Program-made: the position numbers and the translations under genes
Shown: positions 25,971-35,170 of the stretch, in pieces
How the letters are laid out: each line of letters begins with the position of its first letter
Numbering within the stretch: position 1 is the first letter of the stretch
Assembly: GCA_944390735.1 (NCBI GenBank)
Contig: CALXRL010000094.1
Coordinates: forward strand, 62,001 to 126,000
Reading direction: 5' to 3'
DNA length: 64,000 nt
From: an uncultured Victivallales bacterium
Lineage (GTDB): Bacteria; Verrucomicrobiota; Lentisphaeria; Victivallales; UBA1829
The notes under the pieces: model-generated
What the model saw: the letters and a program-made list of their open reading frames with translations, nothing else
Databases searched by the model: none
What the model was told of the DNA's origin: nothing

Positions 25971-27260
25971 GTGAAGGAGCTAGGAATTGGCATTATCGGG
26001 TTTGGCACCGTCGGGGCGGGAGTCGCGGACTGCCTGCTCAGAAACGGTGATGTGATTGCAAAGCGCACCGGCGTGAAACCGGTCATCAGAAAGATCGCCG
26101 ATCTGGACATCGTCCGCGACCGCGGCGTGAAGGTCCCCGCGGGGGTCCTTACCACAGACGCGACCGAGGCGCTTGAGCAGTGCGATGTCATTGTCGAGCT
26201 TGTCGGGGGAACCACGTTTGCCAAAGAGATCATTCTGGAAGCGCTGAAGCGCGGAAAGCCCGTCGTCACCGCCAACAAGGCGCTTCTGGCCAAATTCGGA
26301 GAGGAACTCTTCGAGGCGGCGGAACAATCCGGAACCGACATCTTTTACGAAGCGAGCGTCGGCGGCGGAATTCCGATCATCAAGAGTCTTCGCGAAGGGC
26401 TGGTCGGCAACCGCATCAACCGCATCTACGGCATTCTGAACGGGACCTGCAACTACATTCTCACGCGCATGGAGCGCGATCAGGCGGATTTCCAGGAGGT
26501 GCTCGCCGACGCCCAGAAACTCGGATATGCCGAGGCCAATCCCTCGCTGGATATCGACGGATTCGACACCGCGCACAAGGCCACGATCATGGCGTCGCTC
26601 GCCTACGGCGAATGGTTCGGCATGGATCCGGTCTACGTGGAGGGAATCCGGGACATCACGCTGGAGGAGATTAAACTCACCGATGAACTCGGGTACAAGA
26701 TCAAACTGCTGGCAATCATCAAGCAGAGCGACGGAAATGTGGAAGTCCGGGTTCATCCGACCCTGATTCCGAAACAGTCAATGCTTGCGAAGGTCGGAGA
26801 TGTGTTCAATGCCGTGATGGTCAACGGCGATTTCGTCGGCGATACGATGTTTTACGGACGCGGCGCGGGGCGCAACGCAACGGCCAGCGCGGTGGTGGCG
26901 GATATCACGGATGTCTGTCTGAATCTCAAATTCGGTTCCAACCGGCGGATTCCCGGATTCACCGCGGGCAATCTCTATGAGAATGTGCTTTCGATTGACA
27001 AGGTCAAATCGCGCTATTACCTGAGTCTTCAGGTGGTGGATCTGCCGGGAGTGCTGGCGAAAATCACGAATATTCTGGCCGCGCATTCGATCAGCATTTC
27101 GAGCGTGGTGCAGAAGGAGCGCAAGGATGCGGAACATGTTTCGCTGGTGATTCTGACCCATCTTTGCGAAGAGAGCAATATGAAGGCGGCGATTGCCGAG
27201 ATGAGTCGGCTTTCGGATGTTTTGAATAAAGTCAAATTCATAAGAATCGAGGATCTCTGA
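25971..27260 (+). CDS. hom: Homoserine dehydrogenase with C-terminal ACT domain
   Basis: A 429-residue monofunctional enzyme reducing aspartate semialdehyde to homoserine, the branch point to threonine and methionine. The Rossmann motif GIIGFGTVGAGVAD opens the protein; the catalytic segment with GILNGTCNYILTRM and SLDIDGFDTAHKATIM follows. An ACT domain fills about residues 345-429 (YYLSLQVVDLPGVLAKITNI), for feedback control by threonine or another amino acid. It starts with GTG preceded by AAGGAG. Aspartokinase follows after 2 bp, so the two form an operon. Confidence 0.95.
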   Translation: MKELGIGIIGFGTVGAGVADCLLRNGDVIAKRTGVKPVIRKIADLDIVRDRGVKVPAGVLTTDATEALEQCDVIVELVGGTTFAKEIILEALKRGKPVVTANKALLAKFGEELFEAAEQSGTDIFYEASVGGGIPIIKSLREGLVGNRINRIYGILNGTCNYILTRMERDQADFQEVLADAQKLGYAEANPSLDIDGFDTAHKATIMASLAYGEWFGMDPVYVEGIRDITLEEIKLTDELGYKIKLLAIIKQSDGNVEVRVHPTLIPKQSMLAKVGDVFNAVMVNGDFVGDTMFYGRGAGRNATASAVVADITDVCLNLKFGSNRRIPGFTAGNLYENVLSIDKVKSRYYLSLQVVDLPGVLAKITNILAAHSISISSVVQKERKDAEHVSLVILTHLCEESNMKAAIAEMSRLSDVLNKVKFIRIEDL

Positions 27261-27262
27261 AC

Positions 27263-28669
27263 ATGAGCGGTTTTCATACGGTGGAGAAAATCGGCGGAAC
27301 ATCCATGACCCGTTTTGCCGATGTCATGAAGAATGTCATTCTCGGCAAACGCAGCGGACAGGAGCTGTACAACCGGATTTTTGTAGTGTCCGCGTACGGC
27401 GGAATCACGAATCTCCTTCTGGAGAACAAGAAAACCGGCGCTCCCGGGATCTACGGCTTCTTTGCCATGGATTCGCAGGAGTGGCGGCCCGCGCTTGAGA
27501 AGACCCGCGAGGAGATGAAACGGCTGAACCGCACCTTCGCCGACATCGGACTCGATGTGGAGATGGCCGACGAGTTCGTCGATCAGCGGCTGGATGGACT
27601 GATCGTTTCGCTGGAAGACATTATGACGCTGCGCACGTTCGGACACTTCAAACCCCGGGAGTATCTTCCCGCCGCCCGTGAGTTTCTGGCCGCTGTCGGG
27701 GAGGCGCACAGCGCGTACAACTCCACGCTGATTCTTCAGGCAAACGGAGTGAATGCCCGTTTCGTGGATCTTTCCGGCTGGAAATCCATGGAGTCGCTGG
27801 ATCTGGATTCCGCCATTCTGAAGGCGTTCAACGGAATTGATTTCGCTCATGAGATGCCGATCGTCACCGGATATGTGAAATGCGACCAGGGAATCATGAA
27901 GACTTTCGACCGCGGATACAGCGAAATCACGTTCAGCAAGATTGCCGTGCTGACCGACGCCCGCGAAGGAATCATTCACAAGGAATACCACCTCTCCACC
28001 GGCGATCCCAAGCTCATCGGAGAGGATAAGGTGCAGGTGATCGGCAATACGAATTTCGACATCGCCGATCAGCTTTCCGATATGGACATGGAGGCGATTC
28101 ACTCGAAGGCCGCCAAGGAGATGGAGGGCCGGAACATTCCGATCCGCATCAAGAATGCCTTTGATCCGGAGCATCCGGGAACGCTGATCAGCCGTGACTA
28201 CATTTCCCCGGTTCCCCGCGTTGAGATGATCTGCGGGCGGAACGATCTGATTGCCATCGAGGTTCATGATCCCAAGATGGTCGGGGAGAGCGGCTACGAC
28301 TACCGGCTCTGCGCCTGCCTCAAGAATCACAGAATCAATTACATTGCCAAAACGACGAATGCCAATACCATCACGCATTTCATTTCGGAGCGCGACAAGA
28401 ATCTGGATGCCTGTCTGAACGATATCCGGGAGACCTTTCCGGACTCCAAGGTGGAGACGACGAAAGTCGGTGTGATCTCGGTGATCGGCACGAACATGCG
28501 TGTTCCCGGATTTCTGGCGCGCGCGTCGAAGCGCCTGTACGATGCCGGAATCAACATTCTGGCCATCGACCAGACTCTGCGTCAGGTGAACATTCAGTTC
28601 ATGGTGAATCGCGACGACTTCAAAAAGGCGCAGATTGTTCTTCATGCGGAGTTTGTGGAGAACAACTGA
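27263..28669 (+). CDS. ask: Aspartate kinase
   Basis: A 468-residue aspartokinase phosphorylating aspartate, the first step of the aspartate family. The kinase domain starts with VEKIGGTSMTRFADV and has ITFSKIAVLTDAREG; tandem ACT domains occupy about residues 320-460. The sequence style (VEKIGGTSM, IRIKNAFDPEHPGTLIS) recalls the Ask_Ect subgroup often seen near ectoine genes, but no ect genes are present. Here it pairs with hom in an operon, so its job is probably general threonine/methionine supply. Subgroup assignment is from memory and moderate. Confidence 0.9.
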   Translation: MSGFHTVEKIGGTSMTRFADVMKNVILGKRSGQELYNRIFVVSAYGGITNLLLENKKTGAPGIYGFFAMDSQEWRPALEKTREEMKRLNRTFADIGLDVEMADEFVDQRLDGLIVSLEDIMTLRTFGHFKPREYLPAAREFLAAVGEAHSAYNSTLILQANGVNARFVDLSGWKSMESLDLDSAILKAFNGIDFAHEMPIVTGYVKCDQGIMKTFDRGYSEITFSKIAVLTDAREGIIHKEYHLSTGDPKLIGEDKVQVIGNTNFDIADQLSDMDMEAIHSKAAKEMEGRNIPIRIKNAFDPEHPGTLISRDYISPVPRVEMICGRNDLIAIEVHDPKMVGESGYDYRLCACLKNHRINYIAKTTNANTITHFISERDKNLDACLNDIRETFPDSKVETTKVGVISVIGTNMRVPGFLARASKRLYDAGINILAIDQTLRQVNIQFMVNRDDFKKAQIVLHAEFVENN

Positions 28670-28716
28670 GAACGGCGGCTGTGCTTGATGAATAGCGTTC
28701 CGTTTTGTGGAGTCTG

Positions 28717-28756
28717 CCGTCGGGAGACGGGGATTGCATTCCGTCCGACAGGACGG
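28717..28756 (+). promoter_or_regulatory. Two tandem short hairpins in the leader of the methionine-synthesis gene
   Basis: CCGTC-GGGA-GACGG (28717-28730) and CCGTCC-GACA-GGACGG (28741-28756) are compact hairpins with 4-nt loops in the 160-bp gap between ask and the methyltransferase gene. No known SAM, SAH or cobalamin riboswitch consensus is recognisable. Confidence 0.35.
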
Positions 28757-28829
28757 GCGGAGCCGTGGGTGCAGCCTTCCGGGACAGAAGGAATGAAAGC
28801 CCGGGAAAAAATTTTCACTGGAGAAGGTC

Positions 28830-30665
28830 ATGCAGGACAAGCTGAAAAGTGCTCTTGAATCCAAAGTTGTCGTATTCGACGGCGCGATGGGGACGGAGAT
28901 TTATCGAAAAAACTATTTTGTGAACACCTCCTATGAGAATCTCTGCCTGACGGCGCCTCACGTGATTGCCTCGATCCATGAAAGCTATGTGGAGGCCGGC
29001 GCGGAGGTGCTGACGACCAACTCCTACGGAGCGAATTTCAACAAACTATCGAAATTCGGTCTTGCGGAAAAGCTGGGGGAGATCAATCGGGCGGCGGTCC
29101 GGATAGCCCGGGGTGCTGCCGGGGATTCGGTCCTGGTTGCGGCATCGGTGGGACCGATCGGCGATCTTCCGCGGGGGACGGTATACACCCGGGACAATGC
29201 CGTTGCGATGATTCAGGAGCAGATCCGTGCGCTGGCGGAGGAGTCTCCGGATTTTATTCTGTTTGAAACCATGCGTTCGCTTGCGGATGTTGAAATTGCC
29301 GTTGCCGCGATGAATGCGGTGCCGGAAATGCCGTTTATGGTGAGTGTTCAGGTGGATGCCGGGGCGGAGACCGCGACGGGGGATTCCGTTGCCGCGATTC
29401 TCGCGTTTCTCCGGAAATGCGAGCTTCAGCCGACGGCGTTTGGAATCAACTGCGGTTCGGGGCCGGAAGCGATGCTGACGGCGCTGGAGCAGTTTGCGCA
29501 TCATTGTCCGTATCCGATCGTGGTTCAGCCGAATGCGGGTATTCCGAAGAATGTGGACAACCGGATGATTTACATGAGCAGTCCGGAGTATTTTACCACC
29601 TATGCCATGCGGTATCTGGCGCTTGGGGCGCGGGGAGTTGGCGGCTGCTGCGGGACGACTCCGGATCATATCCGGGATCTGGCGCGGAGTGTCCATCCGA
29701 TGGCGAAGATTGAGAAAGCGGCGAAGGCGCATGTTTTTGAGGCGTCGGTTCCCCTGAAGGATCCTGTTCCCACGGCGGAAAAATCACGTCTTGCGCATAA
29801 GCTGTCGACGGGGAAATGGGTTCATACCGTGGAGATTGTGCCGCCGCAGGGATATCTGCTGGCACAGACGGTGGAGAAGTCGAAGATCTGTGCGGAAGCC
29901 GGATTTGACGCGGTGAACATTCCGGATGGTCCCCGTGCCAGTTCCCGTGTTTCGCCGCTGGTGACGGCCTGCAAGATCCAGGAAGGAGCCGGAATCGAGA
30001 CGATTCTGCATTTCTGCTGCCGCGACAAGAATCTTATTGGAATGCAGGCGGATCTTCTTGGCTGTGCCGCCATGAATATCCGCAACATTCTGTTTATTAC
30101 CGGGGATCCGCCGAAGCTGGGGGATTATCCGTTTGCGTCCGGAGTGTTTGACATGGATTCGATCGGGATGGTCCGCATCCAGAGCCGCTTGAACCGCGGA
30201 GTGGATGTCGCGGGCAAAGCGATTGATGCTCCGACGAAGACATTTATCGCTGTTGGCGCTGATCCGAATGCCATTGACATGGAGCGTGAGATTCGCCGTT
30301 CGAGGGAAAAGATTGAAGCTGGCGCGGAGGCGTTTATCACACAGCCTGTTTTTGATGTGGAGCCTTTGCTCCGGTTCATGGATGCGATTCCGGAACTTCG
30401 CGACGGGAGAGTGCCTCTGATTGCGGGAATCTGGCCGCTGGCGAGCTATCGGAATGCCGAATTCATGAAGAATGAGGTTCCGGGGGTGATTGTTCCTGAT
30501 TCCGTGATGGTCCGCATGGCGGAGCCGAAGACGAAGGAGGAGCAGCGTCTGGTGGGCATAGAGATTGCGCGGGAGGCGATAGCCTCGATTCGCGGTCGTG
30601 TTGCCGGAGTCCAGATCAGTGCGCCGTTTGGGAACGTGAATACCGCAATTGCCGTCATGAAATAA
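28830..30665 (+). CDS. Fused homocysteine S-methyltransferase / 5,10-methylenetetrahydrofolate reductase
   Basis: A 611-residue two-domain enzyme. Residues 1-290 are a MetH/MHT-type zinc methyltransferase: VVFDGAMGTEIYRKNY start, with zinc Cys in FGINCGSGPEAM and VGGCCGTTP. From about residue 315 a MetF-like barrel follows (VHTVEIVPPQGYLL, NILFITGDPPKLGDYP). This resembles B. subtilis YitJ, which joins methylene-THF reduction to homocysteine methylation. No cobalamin-binding or activation domain is fused. It lies behind hom-ask, consistent with methionine synthesis. Confidence 0.88.
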   Translation: MQDKLKSALESKVVVFDGAMGTEIYRKNYFVNTSYENLCLTAPHVIASIHESYVEAGAEVLTTNSYGANFNKLSKFGLAEKLGEINRAAVRIARGAAGDSVLVAASVGPIGDLPRGTVYTRDNAVAMIQEQIRALAEESPDFILFETMRSLADVEIAVAAMNAVPEMPFMVSVQVDAGAETATGDSVAAILAFLRKCELQPTAFGINCGSGPEAMLTALEQFAHHCPYPIVVQPNAGIPKNVDNRMIYMSSPEYFTTYAMRYLALGARGVGGCCGTTPDHIRDLARSVHPMAKIEKAAKAHVFEASVPLKDPVPTAEKSRLAHKLSTGKWVHTVEIVPPQGYLLAQTVEKSKICAEAGFDAVNIPDGPRASSRVSPLVTACKIQEGAGIETILHFCCRDKNLIGMQADLLGCAAMNIRNILFITGDPPKLGDYPFASGVFDMDSIGMVRIQSRLNRGVDVAGKAIDAPTKTFIAVGADPNAIDMEREIRRSREKIEAGAEAFITQPVFDVEPLLRFMDAIPELRDGRVPLIAGIWPLASYRNAEFMKNEVPGVIVPDSVMVRMAEPKTKEEQRLVGIEIAREAIASIRGRVAGVQISAPFGNVNTAIAVMK

Positions 30666-30667
30666 AA

Positions 30668-30703
30668 AAAAAGCGCAAATCCTTTTTTGGGATTTGCGCT
30701 TTT
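30668..30703. terminator. Bidirectional terminator after the methionine gene
   Basis: AGCGCAAATCC (30672-30682) and GGATTTGCGCT (30690-30700) form an 11-bp stem, flanked by A-runs on the left and T-runs on the right. It serves the convergent methyltransferase gene and pseudopilin cassette. Confidence 0.88.
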
Positions 30704-30781
30704 GCAATTGCATCATTTTGCAACTGGTCGTGGTCCGGCGGCGAAACCGTTATCCGCCCTGCATGGTGAAACAAAAAGCTA

Positions 30782-31534
30782 TTACGGTTCCACCAGTTCG
30801 TTATAGGCTTTGACCTTTCCATTGAATCGGACGACAAGAGGAAGATACGCTTTTGCATCCGGCTGTCTGATGTTCGTTCCATCAAAGGAGCCCTGACGGA
30901 TCTTTATCAGGGCCGGAATCATATTTTTCATCATGCCATTGGATTGAATGACAAGATAGTTGGATATGGGAATGGTGATTTCCGTATTTCCGGAAGTATG
31001 AAATCTTTTTTCAAAGACACAGCCCTGCAGAGGATCGGCATTCAGATCGGCGCTTGAGGTGGGCAGTTTTCCCTCGAAGTCGCTGTCTGCCGGATTGGTT
31101 CCTGTCTGCGCCTGCTGAAATGCTTCGAATCCGGAAGCGTCGTCTTTGGTTCCGATAAGTACGCCTTTCGGGACCTGTTTCCAGTTTTCTCCGGGAACCC
31201 AGCGGAGAAACTGCCAGCTGGTTCCTCCGTCACCGGAATAGACTTCGCAGACCCGATAGGATTGATAGGCGTAATTTTCCTTGATTCCGCTTCGGAAACC
31301 GGTTTTCCCCAGTTCAGTGTTTTCCGCATTGGGGAAAACAATCGCGACACTGACTCGATTGGCGGAAGCATAGGCTCTTGCCGCATTGATCTTGCCCATG
31401 AGTTCGCGGGCTGCGAGCCCCGGCCCGGAACCCTTCATGATTCTGGAAAACGAAGGAACCGCAACCGCAAGCATGATCCCCGCGATGGCTACGACCAGAA
31501 GGAGTTCAATGATGGTAAATTTTGCCGGTTTCAT
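30782..31534 (-). CDS. GspH-like pseudopilin, last gene of the pilin cassette
   Basis: A 250-residue protein starting MKPAK|FTIIELLLVVAIAGI, a prepilin signal with Lys rather than Gly at -1 and E at mature position 5. The mature region (AARELMGKINAARAYASANR) resembles GspH/FimT minor pseudopilins and may correspond to Verru_Chthon cassette protein D. Its ATG overlaps the stop of the upstream 215-residue gene by 4 bp. Probably a minor pilin inserted by a pilus or T2SS assembly machine. Confidence 0.78.
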   Translation of the reverse strand: MKPAKFTIIELLLVVAIAGIMLAVAVPSFSRIMKGSGPGLAARELMGKINAARAYASANRVSVAIVFPNAENTELGKTGFRSGIKENYAYQSYRVCEVYSGDGGTSWQFLRWVPGENWKQVPKGVLIGTKDDASGFEAFQQAQTGTNPADSDFEGKLPTSSADLNADPLQGCVFEKRFHTSGNTEITIPISNYLVIQSNGMMKNMIPALIKIRQGSFDGTNIRQPDAKAYLPLVVRFNGKVKAYNELVEP

Positions 31535-32178
31535 CCTTGAGTTCTCCTTTTCTTGTTCAGCTCCTGAATCTCTTTTTGAATTTCGATTTTTCTGCGCTGG
31601 ATGTTTTTCACTTTCATAGCCGTGAGTTCTCTGGCGGGAACCTTGACCGGCTTTTTCAGCGTTTGTTCAAGCTGTTTTACAGCAGTTTCATATTCTTTTC
31701 TGGCGTTCAGGTACCGGTCGTTGTCCTGTGTTGTGAATGCGCGGTCCATTTCCGCAAGAGAAGGGGCAAGAAGCAGCAGGTCCTGTCCGATCTTCCGGTA
31801 CCAGGATCGACGGTTTCCACTGACCTCTTCCAGATCCGGATGCCGGACCATCTGCTGAAACGTCTGCGCAATCATGCGCAGATGAGAGGCTCCCACCCTG
31901 GTCCGGGAGGTATCCCGGATGGAATCCGGAAACTCCTTTTTGATAAAAACGTTCTGAATTCTGTTGATCGCATTGTTCACCTGAGCAGGAGTCAGTTCAG
32001 ATGTTCTGGGATCCCGGTTCAAAAGATAACGCATTCTGTCCAGATACGCGTTTTGTGCGGACGCATTTGTCTGGGATTTCGGCTTTCCCGTGCTCTTTTT
32101 CGTCTCCTGTGCGGTCAGTTCATGACAGGCAAAAGGAAAAAGAACAAGAAGGAAACAAGAGAGTGTTTTAGTCCACAT
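31531..32178 (-). CDS. Exported protein of unknown function within the pilin cassette
   Basis: A 215-residue protein with a signal peptide (MWTKTLSCFLLVLFPFAC..., likely cleaved near LTAQE). The rest is highly charged and predicted helical (PAQVNNAINRIQNVFIKKEF; a basic C-terminus IQRRKIEIQKEIQELNKKRR with coiled-coil character). I recognise no family. Its frame overlaps the downstream pseudopilin by 4 bp and the upstream 991-residue protein by 11 bp, so it belongs to the same translational unit and may be an assembly or periplasmic partner of the cassette pilins. Confidence 0.7.
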   Translation of the reverse strand: MWTKTLSCFLLVLFPFACHELTAQETKKSTGKPKSQTNASAQNAYLDRMRYLLNRDPRTSELTPAQVNNAINRIQNVFIKKEFPDSIRDTSRTRVGASHLRMIAQTFQQMVRHPDLEEVSGNRRSWYRKIGQDLLLLAPSLAEMDRAFTTQDNDRYLNARKEYETAVKQLEQTLKKPVKVPARELTAMKVKNIQRRKIEIQKEIQELNKKRRTQG

Positions 32179-35143
32179 ATTCGAACCTCACGATTTTCCA
32201 TGTTCTGGAATTGTAATCCCGGTCCAGAACGGCAAAGACTTTCTGTTCTGCGAGAATCTGATCCGCTCCGTTGTCATACGTCCCTTTCTGTGTGTCGATT
32301 GAGCCGGAGAGGGTCGGTGCATTCGTCATTTCATTGGAAGGACTCGTGCTCACTTCGGGATATTGATATCCGGCGGAATACAGTCCGATTCCCTTTTTCG
32401 CGTTTTCCGAGAAAGTTCCGCTCTGGTTCCAGTCCCTGTAGGCCGTGGTTTTCGCGGGAGCAACAGGACCGAGATCCCTGATGACCTGAACCAGTCCGAT
32501 CACATAAATTCTTCTGGGCAGCCATGTCTGTTCAGCGTCCAGCAGCATAACGGTTTTGAGGAAGAGTTCTTCCTGTCCGGCATCATCCTTCTGCTTGTTT
32601 TTGAACGCCTCTTTGACATTGGCATCGGAGAGGATTTCCGAACGGAACGCAAAATACCGTTTTGTGATGTCCCCGGTATTCTTCTTATTGAAGAGTGCCG
32701 TGGCAAGCGCGCTTTTGACTCCGAAAAGATCATTTGTCACTTCCACATCGGATGGGGTAAGGAGGAGTTTGCTGCCGGTTTCGGTCAGCGCCGTATCCTT
32801 GGAGCCTCCATCGCTTTCGGCAACGGTGGTGACGTTTTTCAGCAGCGCGTCAATGATGCGCATATTTTTCCCCGGGGTTCCGTCGATGGTTCCGGATAAT
32901 TCATTGATATTGATTTTCCCGTACTGCACCGTTTCATCCGTGAATTTGATCTGGTCCAGAAGATTGGCGTCGCCTTTGTCGTAGGAGGTTCCGCCAAGTC
33001 CTTCCCGCAGGGAGTCGTTGTAGGTCAGAAGGTTGAGGGTCCTCCAGGGTTCGCCCCTGTGAATGGCTCCCAGTTCCCAAGGAGTTTTCATTGCTTTCTG
33101 CGGCAAATAGGTCGGTGCGCTGAGGGGGGCGTAGGCATCCTCGGAATTCTTGTAGATATCCTTATAGGCGGTGTCGGAGCCGGAGGCAACCGCATCCTTG
33201 GTATTGGTTACGTTGGGCGTTTCAGCGGTGGCCCAGAATCCGCCGTCGGTCAGTTTGACCGAACGGTTCCAGGCCGAGGAGGGAAGATTGTGACGGGGAT
33301 CCGAGACACGATAGGCAATGGTCGCCGGATTCCCGCTGAATGTATCCGTTGCTGTGATTTCCTGTTTTACCGGTGTGGTGGGATCTTCGACTTTTCCGGT
33401 CGTGTCGTTGGCATCAATGACGGCAAAGTCAATTCCCGTGCTGGTCGATTCTCCTACGGAATTCAACGACACTTTCTGCGGTTTGAAGACAATGTTTTTG
33501 ATCTCATAATAAAGCGGTTTCAGCACGTTGTCTGCGTCCACGAATGAGAACTCTCCGATCTGCGCTTCAAACGTGAACGGTTTCAGGGAAAGAAGTTTTG
33601 CTCTGTAGGCCTCCGGTCCCTTGCTGCTGGATTCCAGGGTTACGACCTGGAATCCATTGGCTTTTCCCGTGTCGCTCAGTTTCATGTCCAGCGTTTTGAC
33701 AACGGCGGCGGATTCCGTGTTTTCCTGATAGAGATTCAGAGTGAACGTGAGATCGCCATTCAGTGTGGCCGTCAGAGTTTCATCCGTCAATCCTTCATAC
33801 ATGTTGATGATTTCCACAATCGGCGTAGCCGTTACGGAAATATGATAGGTATGAGTGAAATTTGTGGTGTCTGCAATCGGCGTAACTTCCTGAGTGGCAT
33901 CCAGTTTGATGTCCACACCGATTCCCGAAATGTAGGAGGTCTTTTTCAGGCCGGTGTATTCCGGAGCGGTGTTGCTTTCGACAGCTTTTGACCAGTCCGC
34001 ATCTGTCAGATTGGAGGTCGGCTCCGTGCTTTCCGTAAAGAAATCCACGATATTGGCCGCGATCTGCTTGTTCTGATTCGGATTGTCCGCGGGATTTTCA
34101 AATTTTGCAAGCCAGGGCAGGGAGTTGTCCGTCACTTTTTCCGCGGTGTATTCCTTGATCAACCCCTCGTTGATCATTCGGTTTACCAGATTCTGGCGAT
34201 CTGTGAGAGACGGTTTGGAGCCTTCCCAGTCCTTGAAAATCTTGTAGATATTGAACCGGTGATATTGTTTCGTCCGGTCCGTTTGCGAAACAAAGAGTTC
34301 CGGAAATTTTCGAGTTCCTTCACTGAAGGCATCATTGACAATCACACTGGAAAAATTTTTCAATTTTTCTTCAAGCTGGGTCGCGGTGGTGGCCGTTTTG
34401 TTGACGAAAGGATCCAGCTGTTCGTAGCTGGAGAAGGTCTGATTTTCCAGTTTCCCAATCTCGGCATTGAAGGTGGAGGCATAAGCGGTCGGGGAAGCTA
34501 TGGCGTTCCAGAGAATATTCGGATTGAGTTCTTCCGGAACAAGGCCGGCTCGCTGATAATCAGTTGCTGTTCCCGGAGTTCTCTTTTCGGTGGCCCCTTC
34601 CTTCAGGGGCTCTTTCCGGGCAAACACCATCGTGGACAGATCGGCAAGAGGACGATCCGCTGCGATGACCATATAGGCATATCGACCTACAATTTCATTG
34701 TCGGCATCTGTATTTTTAATATACTGCCATGTGGGATTGGCATTTGTGTCGTAGGCAAAAGCGCCCTGATAATCCACATTGAAGAGAGCCGATTCTATGG
34801 AACTTCCGGAAAGTCCCAGTCTCCACAAATGATCGAAATGTTTGTCGGGGCCGGAGGAGAAGAAACGATGGAGATTCTGCGGTTTGATGGTAAATCCATC
34901 CGTGGGGGAGCTTGGATTGATATATTCGGCTGAGGCAAAACGGATCCTGTCAATCAACGACTTTGCATAATTCTTTGCAAACTGCTGATGAATGTTGTTT
35001 TCCGCAATGGTCTTGTTTGTCATGGAAACCGAGGCAAATGTGAGGGCCAGCACCGTCATCAGACCGAGAACTCCTAAAGAAAAGAGCAGGGCAACCCCTT
35101 TTTCCTTCGAACGGCATATTTTTCTTGACTGTTGCTGTTTCAT
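32168..35143 (-). CDS. Large PilX/GspK-like pilin-cassette protein (Verru_Chthon cassette protein A-like)
   Basis: A 991-residue protein with an N-terminal prepilin-like signal (CRSKEKG|VALLFSLGVLGLMTVL, Gly at -1, no E5, as in GspK/PilX). The long extracellular part contains VGRYAYMVIAADRPLADLS and QYGKININELSGTIDG segments. The length, architecture and place between other pilin genes match the 'Verru_Chthon cassette protein A' family known in Verrucomicrobia. It may cap or tip a pseudopilus, as GspK does. The cassette name is proposed from pattern recognition. Confidence 0.6.
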   Translation of the reverse strand: MKQQQSRKICRSKEKGVALLFSLGVLGLMTVLALTFASVSMTNKTIAENNIHQQFAKNYAKSLIDRIRFASAEYINPSSPTDGFTIKPQNLHRFFSSGPDKHFDHLWRLGLSGSSIESALFNVDYQGAFAYDTNANPTWQYIKNTDADNEIVGRYAYMVIAADRPLADLSTMVFARKEPLKEGATEKRTPGTATDYQRAGLVPEELNPNILWNAIASPTAYASTFNAEIGKLENQTFSSYEQLDPFVNKTATTATQLEEKLKNFSSVIVNDAFSEGTRKFPELFVSQTDRTKQYHRFNIYKIFKDWEGSKPSLTDRQNLVNRMINEGLIKEYTAEKVTDNSLPWLAKFENPADNPNQNKQIAANIVDFFTESTEPTSNLTDADWSKAVESNTAPEYTGLKKTSYISGIGVDIKLDATQEVTPIADTTNFTHTYHISVTATPIVEIINMYEGLTDETLTATLNGDLTFTLNLYQENTESAAVVKTLDMKLSDTGKANGFQVVTLESSSKGPEAYRAKLLSLKPFTFEAQIGEFSFVDADNVLKPLYYEIKNIVFKPQKVSLNSVGESTSTGIDFAVIDANDTTGKVEDPTTPVKQEITATDTFSGNPATIAYRVSDPRHNLPSSAWNRSVKLTDGGFWATAETPNVTNTKDAVASGSDTAYKDIYKNSEDAYAPLSAPTYLPQKAMKTPWELGAIHRGEPWRTLNLLTYNDSLREGLGGTSYDKGDANLLDQIKFTDETVQYGKININELSGTIDGTPGKNMRIIDALLKNVTTVAESDGGSKDTALTETGSKLLLTPSDVEVTNDLFGVKSALATALFNKKNTGDITKRYFAFRSEILSDANVKEAFKNKQKDDAGQEELFLKTVMLLDAEQTWLPRRIYVIGLVQVIRDLGPVAPAKTTAYRDWNQSGTFSENAKKGIGLYSAGYQYPEVSTSPSNEMTNAPTLSGSIDTQKGTYDNGADQILAEQKVFAVLDRDYNSRTWKIVRFEYVD

Positions 35144-35170
35144 GGTCGTTCCTTGTCATATTCTGAATTT

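Noticed and set aside
28670..28829. Known SAM, SAH or cobalamin riboswitch before the methionine gene
   Set aside because: None of the core consensus elements is recognisable; only two simple hairpins are present.
32363..32899. Open frames opposite the 991-residue cassette protein
   Set aside because: They are shadows of that gene and show no recognisable domain.
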